Positions 26,771 through 36,123 of a stretch of DNA of 64,000 bases are shown in pieces. Every line of letters starts with the position of its first letter. Within the stretch, counting starts at the first letter, position 1. The notes below the pieces were generated by a model. It ran no database searches and was not told where the DNA came from. It saw nothing but the letters and a program-made list of their open reading frames with translations. Source of the stretch: Elusimicrobiota bacterium. GTDB taxonomy: Bacteria; Elusimicrobiota; Elusimicrobia; F11. The DNA is taken from positions 163,356-227,355 of the forward strand of contig JAJVIP010000002.1 in NCBI GenBank assembly GCA_022072025.1, in the 5' to 3' direction. The position numbers and the translations under genes were made by a program.

Positions 26771-28246
26771 ATGAATCAACTCGTTTTATTAGCCCCTGAA
26801 ATATTTCTTTCCGTTTGTGCACTTGGAATATTATTGGGAGAAGCTTTTTTCCCCAATAAATCCAAACAATGGTTTTTATTTGGGCTCGTGGCGCTGGGTT
26901 TGGCGGGCCTTCACCAAGGTGCCTTCTTTTTTAGTCATGCGATTCCTGGAGCGTCCTTTTTTGGAATTCAACCCACTTTGCTCAATGAAGGATGGGTTCA
27001 ATACGCCCCCGTTTTTGGAATGGTGGCTGTGGATTCATTGGCTCTCTTTTTTAAATTCATCACCGTTGTGGGTGTTGTTATGGTCTTGTGGTTATCGATG
27101 GATTATCCCGAGTTTAAAGAACGTCCCATGGGGACCTATGTGTCTCTCCTTCTGTTGGCTACGGTGGGGATGTTGTTTTTGGTTGGTTCCGTTGATCTGT
27201 TATTGGCTGTTATTGCCCTTGAGCTTTTGAGTATCAGTTCATTTATTCTATCCGGATTTGTCATCGAAAGAAAATCGTCTATTGAAGGCGCCATTAAACT
27301 ATTCTTGGTGGGGACTTTTTCGACAGGTATCCTTCTTTTTGGGATTTCCTATTTTTATGGGTATTTTGGATCTACAAGCATGGATGCCTTATTCGCCTAC
27401 TCCTCCTCTGGCCAAACCGCGGATTTGGGTTTGAGTGTTGTTTTGGTTTTTATCATTGCCGGTCTTGGATTTAAGTTGGCGATGGTTCCTTTTCATATGT
27501 GGGCGCCCGATACTTATGAGGGGGCACCAACCCCTGTCGCCGCATTTCTTTCTGTGGCTCCAAAAGCGGCGGCGTTGGGATTTTTGATTCGATTGTTGGC
27601 CAATCATGTCTCACTGGGCATCACTCCTATTTTGGCTCTCTTGGCTGCTTTAACCATGACGGTTGGAAATTTGGGTGCCCTCAAGCAAAACAATATTAAA
27701 CGGATGTTGGCCTATTCTTCAATCGCTCAAGTGGGATATATTTTGGTTGCTATTGTGGCCGGTGGAAGTTTGGGAACGCAAGCCGCGATGGTTTACATGT
27801 TCGTGTATTTGTTTATGAATTTGGGCCTATTTTCAGGACTTCTCATTCTCTCCAATCAAAATGGGTCTGACGACCTATCGACCTTTGCCGGACTCGCATC
27901 TCGTTCCATGGGTTTTGCGTTGGGATTGGTTATTTTGGCTCTTTCGATGATTGGGATTCCACCATTGGGAGGATTTGTCGGTAAATTCGCTATTTTCTCC
28001 GCTGTGATTGGTAATTCCCATTTGTTGTGGTTGGGGGTTGTCACCGCGATTAATAGCGTGATTTCCTTCTATTACTATTTCAAAATTGTCCAACAGATGT
28101 TTTTCCGTGAACCCGTCCACACCGCTCGAGTTCAACTTTCTCCCGCCTTGATGAGTTGTTTGGTTCTTGCTCTTGGCATTACTCTCGTTGCGGGATTGTT
28201 GCCCAATCAACTCTTGGGCTGGGTTCGGAATATTCTTGGATCCTAA
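26771..28246 (+). CDS. nuoN: NADH-quinone oxidoreductase subunit N
   Basis: Third antiporter-like subunit, 491 residues, with LLAVIALELLSISSFILSGF, KLAMVPFHMWAPDTYEGAPT, PVAAFLSVAPKAAALGFLIR and MLAYSSIAQVGYILVA. It closes the nuo genes. There is no nuoE, nuoF or nuoG between nuoA and nuoN. Its stop shares a base with the start of the polyprenyl synthase. Confidence 0.96.
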   Translation: MNQLVLLAPEIFLSVCALGILLGEAFFPNKSKQWFLFGLVALGLAGLHQGAFFFSHAIPGASFFGIQPTLLNEGWVQYAPVFGMVAVDSLALFFKFITVVGVVMVLWLSMDYPEFKERPMGTYVSLLLLATVGMLFLVGSVDLLLAVIALELLSISSFILSGFVIERKSSIEGAIKLFLVGTFSTGILLFGISYFYGYFGSTSMDALFAYSSSGQTADLGLSVVLVFIIAGLGFKLAMVPFHMWAPDTYEGAPTPVAAFLSVAPKAAALGFLIRLLANHVSLGITPILALLAALTMTVGNLGALKQNNIKRMLAYSSIAQVGYILVAIVAGGSLGTQAAMVYMFVYLFMNLGLFSGLLILSNQNGSDDLSTFAGLASRSMGFALGLVILALSMIGIPPLGGFVGKFAIFSAVIGNSHLLWLGVVTAINSVISFYYYFKIVQQMFFREPVHTARVQLSPALMSCLVLALGITLVAGLLPNQLLGWVRNILGS

Positions 28247-29223
28247 TGAATATATTTGTAACGCGTGATTTAAAGGAAGCGCTTAAACCAGACCTCAATC
28301 GTCTTAATCAAATATTGGAGACCATGGCGGATGAAACGGGCGGTTTCCTGGGAGATCTCAAGTCTTACGTTCTTGTTGGTTCTGGAAAAAGAGTTCGTCC
28401 CGCTCTGGTGATATTGAGTTCGATGCTGGGGAAGTCTCTGCAAAGTGAAGTGCAGACAGTGGGGCTTGCGGTTGAACTTATCCATATCGCCACGCTGGTT
28501 CACGACGATGTGATTGACAAAGCCGCCATGCGTCGAAATCGAAAAACGGTGGCCAACGAACATGGCGTTGACGCAGCTGTTTTGTTGGGGGACCATATTT
28601 TTACCCATGCTTTTGAAAAAGTGGCCGAACTCAACCGCCCTTCCATCCTTCGATTGTTGGCGCGTTCAACGTCGGTGATGTGCGCTGGGGAAATCGATCA
28701 GCTGAAGAAAAGGTTTCACTTTGACCTTTCAGAAGAAGAATATTTTTCTTTTTTGGAAAAGAAGACCGCTTCTCTTTTTGGAGCTTCTGCAAGGAGTGGG
28801 GCGATTTTAGCTGATCAGTCGGAATCTATTCAGTTGGCGCTTGAACAATTTGGGCTTCATTTGGGATTGGCTTTTCAAATCACGGATGATTTACTCGATT
28901 TAACAGGCGAGGAATCAGTGGTAGGAAAAACACTTCGAACGGATTTAATGAACGGGAAAATGACTTTACCACTGATTTATTTTCGTGATCACCTGTCCTC
29001 TGATAAAACATCCAAAGAATTTTTTGAAAATTTAAATCACCCGAATGGACACTTGTTGGATTTGGTGGATCAAATGAAAACATCGGGGGCCATTCAATAT
29101 GCCGAGGACATCGCCAAAAAAAACATCCAATTGGCATTGAATCAATTGGAGAAACTTCCCAAAGGGTTGGTTCGGGACCTTCTTTCTGCCTTGGCCAACA
29201 TGCTTCAAGTTCGGACGGCCTAA
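28246..29223 (+). CDS. All-trans polyprenyl diphosphate synthase
   Basis: Trans-prenyltransferase that extends allylic diphosphates with IPP. Both aspartate-rich motifs are present: LVHDDVIDKAAMRR and FQITDDLLDLTG, plus GSGKRVRPALVIL near the N-terminus. From ATG 28246, sharing a base with the nuoN stop, it has 325 residues, typical of IspB/HepT-like long-chain synthases that make quinone side chains. Position in the ubiE-nuo operon supports that job; a role in carotenoid or other isoprenoid supply is also possible. Confidence 0.9.
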   Translation: MNIFVTRDLKEALKPDLNRLNQILETMADETGGFLGDLKSYVLVGSGKRVRPALVILSSMLGKSLQSEVQTVGLAVELIHIATLVHDDVIDKAAMRRNRKTVANEHGVDAAVLLGDHIFTHAFEKVAELNRPSILRLLARSTSVMCAGEIDQLKKRFHFDLSEEEYFSFLEKKTASLFGASARSGAILADQSESIQLALEQFGLHLGLAFQITDDLLDLTGEESVVGKTLRTDLMNGKMTLPLIYFRDHLSSDKTSKEFFENLNHPNGHLLDLVDQMKTSGAIQYAEDIAKKNIQLALNQLEKLPKGLVRDLLSALANMLQVRTA

Positions 29224-29227
29224 AACC

Positions 29228-29947
29228 CTGGCTGAAGATTTTTCCGATATACCTGCTCCCCTCACCACTCACCTCCACGAATTGCGCCATAGGATTATCG
29301 CATCTCTCTTGGTTGGTTTGTTGTTTTCAGCCATTGCCTATATTTATGTTGGTCCGATCATCAACTGGTTGGCGCGTCCAGTGGGATCATTTGTTTTTAC
29401 AAAACCCACCGAAGCATTCTTTATTCAACTTAAAGTGGCTTGTGGAGTGGGGGGCGGTATGGCACTCCCCTTTTGGATTTTTCAATTATGGCGGTTTGTT
29501 GGGAAGGCGTTAAAAATGCGAGAGAGAACCCTCTTCTTGGGGATTCTCCCTTCGGCATTGGGTCTTTTTTTTCTAGGGGCGGCGGTGGCATTGTTTGTGG
29601 TGGTTCCGGCTGCGATGAAGTTTCTTTTGGGATACTCATCTCCCACCCTTCAGCCGATGATCTCCTTGGGCGAGTACGTGGCTTTTGTTTTTTGGATGAC
29701 ATTGGGTTTTGGATTGTTTTTTCAGATTCCCTTGGTGATAGTGGCTTTGGCCCGTTTGGGCTTTGTTGATCCGATATTGCTTGTTCAATATAGAAAACAT
29801 GTCGTTTTGGGGATTTTCGTGGCCGCCGCTGCTTTAACTCCAGGACCTGATATCGTGAGTCAATTGGCGTTGGCTGTTCCTTCTTACGTTTTGTTTGAAT
29901 TGGCTTTGATCCTGGCCAAACGGGTCTATAAGTCCCCCTTGGGATAG
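29228..29947 (+). CDS. tatC: Sec-independent translocase TatC (start non-canonical)
   Basis: Six-segment membrane core of twin-arginine protein export. Hydrophobic segments and the ALTPGPDIVSQL and LGEYVAFVFWMTLGFGLFFQ blocks identify it. The conserved TatC opening H-L-x-E-L-R-x-R is encoded at 29270-29293, but the first ATG, GTG or TTG in frame is the TTG of its own leucine at 29282, which would cut the motif. Upstream the frame is open to a stop at 29138 with no canonical start. CTG 29228, five bases after the synthase stop, gives 239 residues and an ordinary N-terminus, so I use it. tatA and tatB are not here. Confidence 0.82.
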   Translation: MAEDFSDIPAPLTTHLHELRHRIIASLLVGLLFSAIAYIYVGPIINWLARPVGSFVFTKPTEAFFIQLKVACGVGGGMALPFWIFQLWRFVGKALKMRERTLFLGILPSALGLFFLGAAVALFVVVPAAMKFLLGYSSPTLQPMISLGEYVAFVFWMTLGFGLFFQIPLVIVALARLGFVDPILLVQYRKHVVLGIFVAAAALTPGPDIVSQLALAVPSYVLFELALILAKRVYKSPLG

Positions 29948-30017
29948 GGTTTTGACATGATTATTGACGGAAATTCATCGAATTTGTACCGTCTTTGTAG
30001 ACCCCTCAAAAAGATTT

Positions 30018-30033
30018 TAAGGGTTCACCCTTA
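30018..30033. repeat. 16-bp near-palindrome upstream of the sugar transferase gene
   Basis: TAAGGGT-TC-ACCCTTA: two 7-base arms around a 2-base centre, 40 bases before the transferase ATG. The tiny centre makes an operator more likely than an RNA hairpin. TTGACA at 29953 and TTGACG at 29964 lie upstream as possible -35 boxes, without a good -10. Confidence 0.35.
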
Positions 30034-30072
30034 CCCACCACACGACTTAGTCTTAATTGAGGTATTTATTCT

Positions 30073-30885
30073 ATGTTTGAAAATATACGCGATCTGGTCC
30101 GTTCCGATATTCTATGGCCGCTTGCCTACATCAATGGGCATGCACCTTACTACAAGCCCCTGACTTTTCGTCGAATATATATCTATATCATCAAGAGATG
30201 TTTGGATGTATTTCTCAGCTTTCTGATGCTTCTTTTGGTTTCCCCTTTGATGTTTTTTATCGCGCTCTTGATCAAATTGGATTCGAGGGGACCCGTTTTT
30301 TATTCTCAACTTCGAGTGGGGCATAACCGTCGACGCGGATCTCATTTGTTTAAGATGTGGGGGCAATACAATCGCCGGCGCCGTTCCTCCTATGGCGCCA
30401 CATTTAAAATCTTGAAATTTCGTTCAATGCACGTGGACGCTGAAATAGGTAATCAACCGCAATGGTGTCAAATCAATGATCCTCGAGTAACCCGAGTTGG
30501 AAAAATTCTGAGAAAAACTCATATGGATGAATTGCCTCAGTTGATTAATATTTTGCGGGGAGAGATGACTCTTGTGGGTCCTCGTCCAGAACGGCCGGAA
30601 TTCGTTGCCGATTTGGCTACCGAAATCCCTCAATATCCGAACCGATTGAAAATTAAGCCGGGTCTTACTGGGTTGGCTCAGATTTATCAAAGTCCTGATC
30701 ATTCCATTAATGATGTGCGAAGAAAACTTCGATATGACCGACTTTATGCCAAATCTATTTCCTTGGCCACGGACTTGAGGATAGTGATTGGGACCATCCC
30801 TATGATCTTTGGAGGACATGCGGGAAGAAGTGGAAAATTTAAAGCATCCGAATCTGAGGTGGTGGTGAGTTCTGGACGAAACTAG
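30073..30885 (+). CDS. Bacterial sugar transferase (polyisoprenyl-phosphate hexose-1-P transferase family)
   Basis: Starts surface-polysaccharide or glycan synthesis by moving a sugar phosphate from a UDP-sugar to undecaprenyl phosphate. One membrane or re-entrant segment (about residues 38-65) precedes the catalytic domain with [41 protein letters not shown] and [10 protein letters not shown]. Between [11 protein letters not shown] and FKILKFRSM is an Arg-rich insertion of about 25 residues that most members lack. There is no N-terminal four-helix region as in WcaJ/WbaP. 270 residues. It converges with a nucleotide-sugar dehydrogenase, 4 bases overlapping. Confidence 0.88.
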   Translation: MFENIRDLVRSDILWPLAYINGHAPYYKPLTFRRIYIYIIKRCLDVFLSFLMLLLVSPLMFFIALLIKLDSRGPVFYSQLRVGHNRRRGSHLFKMWGQYNRRRRSSYGATFKILKFRSMHVDAEIGNQPQWCQINDPRVTRVGKILRKTHMDELPQLINILRGEMTLVGPRPERPEFVADLATEIPQYPNRLKIKPGLTGLAQIYQSPDHSINDVRRKLRYDRLYAKSISLATDLRIVIGTIPMIFGGHAGRSGKFKASESEVVVSSGRN

Positions 30886-32189
30886 GCTTTGACGATATTT
30901 GGGGCGGTTTCTTGGTATACGCCGCGGGTATCGATTATCAGTTGAGCAGTCTTTTTTAGGAGTTTGTAGTCAAAGGCATCATGTTGGGTGGCAATTAAGA
31001 CACAGTCATAAGAAGCGATATTCCTTTTTGTGAAAGGAACGCTCTTGAGGTTAAATTTGTGTCGTCTCATTTTGGGGAAAGTGGGAAAAAACGGATCACA
31101 GTAATCAATATTCGCTTTCTTTTCCTTTAAAATTTCCATCAGCTCCAGAGAAGGCGATTCCCTTACATCGTCAACATTTTTCTTGTACGCAATTCCCAAA
31201 ACCAGAACCCGGCTCCCTCGAAGTGACTTTTTCCTTTCGTTGAGCGCATCCATGAGTTTGGAAATCACCCAATGGGGCATCAGAGTGTTGACTTCGCCAG
31301 CCAGTTCAATGAATCGGGTGTGGATACCGTATTCCCTCGCTTTCCAAGTCAAATAAAAGGGGTCGACCGGAATACAATGGCCGCCAATTCCGGGGCCTGG
31401 GTAATAGGGCGTAAACCCAAACGGTTTGGTTGCAGCAGCTCGAATAACTTCATGAATATCAATCCCCATTTTGTCAGATACGATTTTCATTTCATTGACG
31501 AGACCGATATTGACCACGCGGTGAATATTCTCCAGTAACTTTGTTAGTTCGGCGGTGCGTGTGGTGCTAACTGGGACAACTTTGTTGATGACTTGAGAGT
31601 AAAGCGCCAATCCTGCCTTCAAGCAACTGGAGGTGTCGCCCCCACATATTTTCGGAATAGTTTCTGTGGTGAAATGGGGATTGCCTGGATCTTCCCGCTC
31701 AGGGGAATGAACCAGGAAAAAATCCTTTCCAATGACGAATCCTTTCGATTCAATGCGGGGGCGTAATTCTTCATCGGTGGTCCCTGGATACGTTGTGCTC
31801 TCAAGTGAGATCAATTGCCCTTTTTTCAGATGCGGTAACAAAGCTTCCATGGTGTTGATGACATAGGAAAGATCGGGTTCACGGTATTTGTCCAGTGGAG
31901 TGGGAACACATATAAGGAGGGCATCGGTTTTGATAGCTCTCGAAAAATCGGAGGTGGGGGAAAAGCCATTTTTGAGGGCTTCTGAAATTCGGTTGGGTTT
32001 GATGTGATCGATATAGGATTCGGCCTTCCGAAGTTTTTTCACCTTTTCCGGGTCAATATCAAATCCGATGACGCGGAAGCCGACACGGGTGAATCTTAAA
32101 GCCAAGGGCAGGCCGACATATCCAAGGCCGATAACGCCCACCACTGCGTCTTTTCGCTCGATCTTTTCAATGAGTTTTTTTAATGGCAT
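30882..32189 (-). CDS. UDP-N-acetylhexosamine (nucleotide-sugar) dehydrogenase, WbpA/WecC/TviB type
   Basis: NAD-dependent double oxidation of a UDP-sugar to the uronic acid for surface polysaccharide. The NAD loop [16 protein letters not shown] is near residues 17-32. The catalytic cysteine is in [17 protein letters not shown], and the C-terminal domain carries [19 protein letters not shown]. The first part, with [20 protein letters not shown], is typical of UDP-GlcNAc or UDP-ManNAc 6-dehydrogenases rather than UDP-glucose enzymes; the exact substrate is uncertain. ATG 32189 with AGGA upstream gives 435 residues; an in-frame start at 32240 is less likely. Confidence 0.88.
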   Translation of the reverse strand: MPLKKLIEKIERKDAVVGVIGLGYVGLPLALRFTRVGFRVIGFDIDPEKVKKLRKAESYIDHIKPNRISEALKNGFSPTSDFSRAIKTDALLICVPTPLDKYREPDLSYVINTMEALLPHLKKGQLISLESTTYPGTTDEELRPRIESKGFVIGKDFFLVHSPEREDPGNPHFTTETIPKICGGDTSSCLKAGLALYSQVINKVVPVSTTRTAELTKLLENIHRVVNIGLVNEMKIVSDKMGIDIHEVIRAAATKPFGFTPYYPGPGIGGHCIPVDPFYLTWKAREYGIHTRFIELAGEVNTLMPHWVISKLMDALNERKKSLRGSRVLVLGIAYKKNVDDVRESPSLELMEILKEKKANIDYCDPFFPTFPKMRRHKFNLKSVPFTKRNIASYDCVLIATQHDAFDYKLLKKTAQLIIDTRGVYQETAPNIVKA

Positions 32190-32253
32190 GAATATCAGGA
32201 TCCTATTCAATTTCAAATCAATTGTCGACGACAAAGCCATTTTTCTGAACGGG

Positions 32254-32281
32254 TTGCCATTTTTTTGTTTTGTTGTATAAT
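32254..32281 (+). promoter_or_regulatory. Sigma-70 promoter of the rpsB operon
   Basis: TTGCCA (32254-32259), 16-base T-rich spacer, perfect TATAAT (32276-32281). It lies in the divergent gap between the sugar dehydrogenase and rpsB and points toward rpsB. Confidence 0.65.
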
Positions 32282-32379
32282 CCCAGGCCTCATTTGCTAA
32301 GCGGACCTCAATATCCCCGTTGGTTTGTAAAGTGCCAGCCAGTGAGCAATTTAAAATCCGAAGGAGTCAAAAAAAGTTA
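32282..32379 (+). promoter_or_regulatory. rpsB leader region
   Basis: About 90 bases of untranslated leader between the promoter and the rpsB ATG, with AAGGAG 13-18 bases before it. A weak TTGCT/AGCAA pairing can be drawn across it. I cannot match it to a known S2 autoregulatory leader. Confidence 0.3.
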
Positions 32380-33216
32380 ATGGTTTCTAATACGTCTACG
32401 GCCCCAACAGCAACGAACGAACCTGTCATTTCAATGAAAGCATTACTGGAGGCCGGTGTTCACTTCGGTCACCAAACCCATCGATGGAACCCCAAAATGG
32501 CTCGTTATATATATGGAAGCCGCAACAATATCCATATTATCGACCTCCAAAAAACAGTACGGGAATTAAAGAAAGCATATTTGTTTGTTAAAAGCGTTGC
32601 GGCTTCGGGTCAATCTGTTCTTTTCGTTGGTACCAAAAAACAGGCACAAGATGCCATTGTTGCAGAAGCCAAACGAAGCCTTTCTCCTTTTGTGGCAGAA
32701 AGATGGTTGGGCGGCACCCTTACCAATTTTGAAACCATTCGAAAATCATCCAAACGCCTTCATGAGCTTGAATCAATGAAAGAGAAAGGGGTTCTCGACC
32801 TGCTCTCCAAAAAAGAATATGCAATGAAGGACAAAGACATCAAACGTCTCACCAAATCTTTGGCCGGAATCAAAGACATGCTGGAACTTCCTGGTTGTAT
32901 TTTTATCATTGACCCTTCCAATGAGGGAACCACCATTGCGGAAGCCCGACGTATTGGAATTCCGATCGTCGCAGTCTGCGATACAAACACAGACCCAGAT
33001 CTCATCGACTACCCCATCCCCGGAAATGACGACGCCATTCGCGCGATTCGCTTGATCACGGGACTGATTTCCGAAGCGGTTATTCAAGGCCGAGCTCAAG
33101 CCGAGCAAGCATCCACCCAGACTTTAAATCAATCTGAAGAAGCGGCCATGCAAGAAGCTATGGCTGGAACCCTCCCGGTTAATCCTGATGAGCCGGTTCC
33201 CTCTCCGGCGGCCTAG
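32380..33216 (+). CDS. rpsB: 30S ribosomal protein S2
   Basis: Small-subunit ribosomal protein. ATG 32380 follows AAGGAG; the longer open frame from 32320 runs into the leader and is rejected. Signatures: [51 protein letters not shown] and [20 protein letters not shown]. 278 residues, including a C-terminal Gln/Glu/Ala/Pro-rich tail of about 40. It heads the conserved tsf-pyrH-frr run. Confidence 0.97.
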   Translation: MVSNTSTAPTATNEPVISMKALLEAGVHFGHQTHRWNPKMARYIYGSRNNIHIIDLQKTVRELKKAYLFVKSVAASGQSVLFVGTKKQAQDAIVAEAKRSLSPFVAERWLGGTLTNFETIRKSSKRLHELESMKEKGVLDLLSKKEYAMKDKDIKRLTKSLAGIKDMLELPGCIFIIDPSNEGTTIAEARRIGIPIVAVCDTNTDPDLIDYPIPGNDDAIRAIRLITGLISEAVIQGRAQAEQASTQTLNQSEEAAMQEAMAGTLPVNPDEPVPSPAA

Positions 33217-33225
33217 GATAATCCC

Positions 33226-34086
33226 ATGACACCAACCATTGAAATAAAAGCCGCTGACGTTCAGAAATTGCGCCAAATGAGCGGAGCCGGTCTCATGGAC
33301 TGCAAAGCCGCCTTGCAAGAGACAAAAGGCGATTTTGAAAAAGCATTACAGCTCCTGAGAGAAAAAGGAATTGCCAAGTCCTCTAAACGGGCGGATCGCG
33401 TGGCGGCAGAAGGACTGGTTGATACCTGGTTGTCTGAAAACAACAAAGAAGGCATTATTTTTGAACTCAATTCCGAAACAGATTTCGTGGCGCGTAACGA
33501 AGAGTTTGGATCGCTGCTTAAATCCTATCTTGAAATTCTTAAAACCAATCCATCTTTTTCAACGGTGGATCAATTGCCCAAAGATAAACTTGAAAGTCTT
33601 TCGGCCAAGGTGGGAGAGAAATTGTCGGCTCGCCGATTCATCCGATTTAAAACTGAAAAAGGGTTGGTCACCTCCTATATCCATCCAGGATCGAAACTGG
33701 GAGTATTGGTGCAAATAGACTCTGATCAAGAAGCCGGAAAAAATGAAGAGGTTAAATCTCTCGGAAGAGAATTGGCTATTCAGGTGGCGGGAGCAAACCC
33801 TCTTTATGTGAACCGAACGGAAGTTCCAGCGGATGTGATCTCTCGGGAAAAAGAAATTGCAAAAAAACAGATGGAAGGACAAAAAAAACCCGCTGAAATT
33901 CTGGAGAAAATTGCAGTGGGGAAATTGGAACAATTTTTTGAGGCCAATTGCCTTCTTGATCAGCCTCATGTGAGAGACGCTGCGGGAAAAACAAAAATAA
34001 AAGATTTGGTGGAAAATATCGGCAATAAGAATGGACTTAAGCTCAGTGTTGTCAAGTTTGTTCGATTCCGAGTTGGCGCAGACTGA
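33226..34086 (+). CDS. tsf: Elongation factor Ts
   Basis: Nucleotide-exchange factor for EF-Tu. N-terminal UBA-like signature KLRQMSGAGLMDCKAALQE, then the core domains with ELNSETDFVARNEEF. 286 residues, normal. It starts 10 bases after rpsB. Confidence 0.97.
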   Translation: MTPTIEIKAADVQKLRQMSGAGLMDCKAALQETKGDFEKALQLLREKGIAKSSKRADRVAAEGLVDTWLSENNKEGIIFELNSETDFVARNEEFGSLLKSYLEILKTNPSFSTVDQLPKDKLESLSAKVGEKLSARRFIRFKTEKGLVTSYIHPGSKLGVLVQIDSDQEAGKNEEVKSLGRELAIQVAGANPLYVNRTEVPADVISREKEIAKKQMEGQKKPAEILEKIAVGKLEQFFEANCLLDQPHVRDAAGKTKIKDLVENIGNKNGLKLSVVKFVRFRVGAD

Positions 34087-34100
34087 TTCATTCACTTCCT

Positions 34101-34805
34101 GTGCGTAGGATCGTCCTTAAACTCTCTGGAGAGGCCCTCTTGGGTGAGGAAAGGTCCGGCATTGACCTCAAAAGCTTGTTTCGTTTTGCCGGTGAAATAA
34201 AAAAAGCCGTTTCGCGCAGTGTCCAACTGGGTATCGTAGTCGGAGGCGGAAATATATGGCGTGGCGCTCGAGATCAAGGATTGGGTCTTGAGCGTGCCAT
34301 TTCAGACAATATGGGGATGTTGGCCACCTTGATCAATTCTCTGGCTCTTCAAAACACTCTCGAACAAGTTGGAGTTTCCACCCGTGTCATGTCAGCCATC
34401 TCTGCGACCAATGTGGCTGAACCCTATATTCGTCGTCGGGCCATAAGACATTTGGAGAAAGGACGGATTGTCGTTTTCGCGGCTGGAACCGGTAACCCCT
34501 ATTTTTCTACTGACACCGCGGCTGCTCTTCGCGCCTCTGAAATTGGGGCCTCCTTGTTGCTCAAAGCCACTCAAGTTGATGGTGTTTACTCTGGCGATCC
34601 CAGGAAATCAAAAAAAGTGAAACTTTACCGAGAGTTGACCTTGAGTGAAGCCATCAGGAAACACTTGGGCATCATGGACACGGCCGCTCTTGCCTTATGC
34701 CGAGAAAACAATTTATCGATTCGGGTGTTTAACTTGCATAAGTCTGGCAATATTGTGAAAGCCATTCGCGGTCAAAACATCGGAACTCTTGTGACACCCA
34801 AGTAA
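34101..34805 (+). CDS. pyrH: UMP kinase
   Basis: Phosphorylates UMP to UDP for pyrimidine nucleotide supply. Amino-acid-kinase fold with RIVLKLSGEALLGEE, VVGGGNIWRGA, TGNPYFSTDTAAALRA and KATQVDGVYSGDP. 234 residues. GTG start 14 bases after tsf, without a strong ribosome site. Confidence 0.96.
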   Translation: MRRIVLKLSGEALLGEERSGIDLKSLFRFAGEIKKAVSRSVQLGIVVGGGNIWRGARDQGLGLERAISDNMGMLATLINSLALQNTLEQVGVSTRVMSAISATNVAEPYIRRRAIRHLEKGRIVVFAAGTGNPYFSTDTAAALRASEIGASLLLKATQVDGVYSGDPRKSKKVKLYRELTLSEAIRKHLGIMDTAALALCRENNLSIRVFNLHKSGNIVKAIRGQNIGTLVTPK

Positions 34806-34814
34806 GGAGGACAT

Positions 34815-35375
34815 ATGTCGATTCAAAATATTTTGAATGATGTTGAACATTTGATGAAAAAAACCATTGATCGTTTACATACAGATTTTTCAGCGGTGAG
34901 AACGGGCCGCGCTTCTCCTGCCATTTTGGATCCAGTTCGTGTCAATTACTATGGTTCGCTTGTGCCTCTTCAACAAGTTGGAACTGTGGCGGTGACAGAA
35001 GCTCGGACCATTGAAATTCGCCCCTGGGAAGCCAACCTGATTCAGGAAATTGAAAAGGCCATTCATGGCGCAAATTTGGGGGTGAGCCCCAATTCTGATG
35101 GGAAAATATTACGACTTGTGTTTCCGCCGTTAACCGAAGATCGCCGAAAAGATTTGGTGAAGGTCGTTAAAAAGCTGGCTGAAGATTTTCGCGTATCTCT
35201 TCGCAATGAACGCAGAGACGCCATTGAGAAAATAAAAGCGGCCGAAAAAAATAAGGAAATTACCCAAGACTTTAGAGTTCAAGGAGAAGAGAGAATCCAA
35301 GGACTGACGAACGCCTATATCAAAAAGGTGGATGAGATCCTGGCCGCCAAAGAAAAAGAAATCCTCGAAATATAA
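34815..35375 (+). CDS. frr: Ribosome recycling factor
   Basis: Splits post-termination ribosomes with EF-G. 186 residues with RTGRASPAILD, PWEANLIQEIEKAI, GLGVSPN-like block (NLGVSPNSDGKILRL) and FPPLTEDRRKDLVK. A strong AAGGAGG lies just upstream. Confidence 0.97.
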   Translation: MSIQNILNDVEHLMKKTIDRLHTDFSAVRTGRASPAILDPVRVNYYGSLVPLQQVGTVAVTEARTIEIRPWEANLIQEIEKAIHGANLGVSPNSDGKILRLVFPPLTEDRRKDLVKVVKKLAEDFRVSLRNERRDAIEKIKAAEKNKEITQDFRVQGEERIQGLTNAYIKKVDEILAAKEKEILEI

Positions 35376-35397
35376 GTTTTGTTGGACCTGCCCCTTC

Positions 35398-36123
35398 ATG
35401 TCCGCTGCTGGATCCGTTGTTATTAAAAAATTAGACCCATCACGTATTCCCGTTCATGTGGCGGTTATTATGGATGGGAATGGCCGATGGGCAAAAAAGC
35501 GGCATTTACCACGTTTGTGGGGACATCGACAGGGAACCAAATCAGTTCGAGAGATTGTCGAAGTGGCAGGGGAGATGGGGGTGAAATTTTTGACTCTCTA
35601 CGCCTTCTCGACGGAAAATTGGTCTCGCCCCCGTCCTGAGATTTCCGGACTTATGCGTTTGTTAAAAAGAACGCTCAGACAAGAAGAAACCCACCTTGAT
35701 AAAAAAAATGTTCGATTGGAAACCATTGGGGATATCAGCAAGTTGCCCGTAGATGTTCAGCAGCAAATTTCAAAAACCAAGAAAGTTTTATCCGCCAATA
35801 CGGGATTACGTTTGATATTGGCCTTGAATTATGGGGGACGGCAAGATATTGTTCAAGCCTGTAATAGATTGCTCGCGGATAACCTGTCTGAGATAACAGA
35901 AGATCAACTGTCTTCGAAACTCCAAACCCACGGCATACCAGACCCAGATCTGCTCATTCGGACATCAGGAGAAAATAGAATCTCCAACTTTTTACTTTGG
36001 CAGATAGCCTATACTGAATTGCATATTACCCCTGTTCTTTGGCCCGATTTTAAGAAACAGCATTTCATTGAAGCTCTTCTTGATTTTCAAACTCGCGATC
36101 GTCGGTTTGGTGGGGTGGGGTGA
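35398..36123 (+). CDS. uppS: Isoprenyl transferase, undecaprenyl diphosphate synthase UppS
   Basis: Cis-prenyltransferase making the lipid carrier for peptidoglycan and other glycans. Motifs: VAVIMDGNGRWAKKR with the catalytic Asp, GHRQGTKSVREIVE, LYAFSTENWSRP and PDLLIRTSGENRISNFLLWQ. ATG 35398 gives 241 residues. The stop overlaps the cdsA start region. Confidence 0.96.
   Translation: MSAAGSVVIKKLDPSRIPVHVAVIMDGNGRWAKKRHLPRLWGHRQGTKSVREIVEVAGEMGVKFLTLYAFSTENWSRPRPEISGLMRLLKRTLRQEETHLDKKNVRLETIGDISKLPVDVQQQISKTKKVLSANTGLRLILALNYGGRQDIVQACNRLLADNLSEITEDQLSSKLQTHGIPDPDLLIRTSGENRISNFLLWQIAYTELHITPVLWPDFKKQHFIEALLDFQTRDRRFGGVG

Noticed and set aside
27856-28210. Antisense frames within nuoN
   Set aside because: Asn/Pro/Lys-rich translations without motifs; nuoN is clearly the coding strand.
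29957-30163. 68-codon forward frame before the sugar transferase
   Set aside because: Overlaps the transferase by about 90 bases in another frame, has no ribosome site and no recognisable sequence.
33559-34095. 178-codon open frame antisense to tsf
   Set aside because: Phe/His/Cys-rich translation without domain pattern, fully covered by the well-supported tsf gene.
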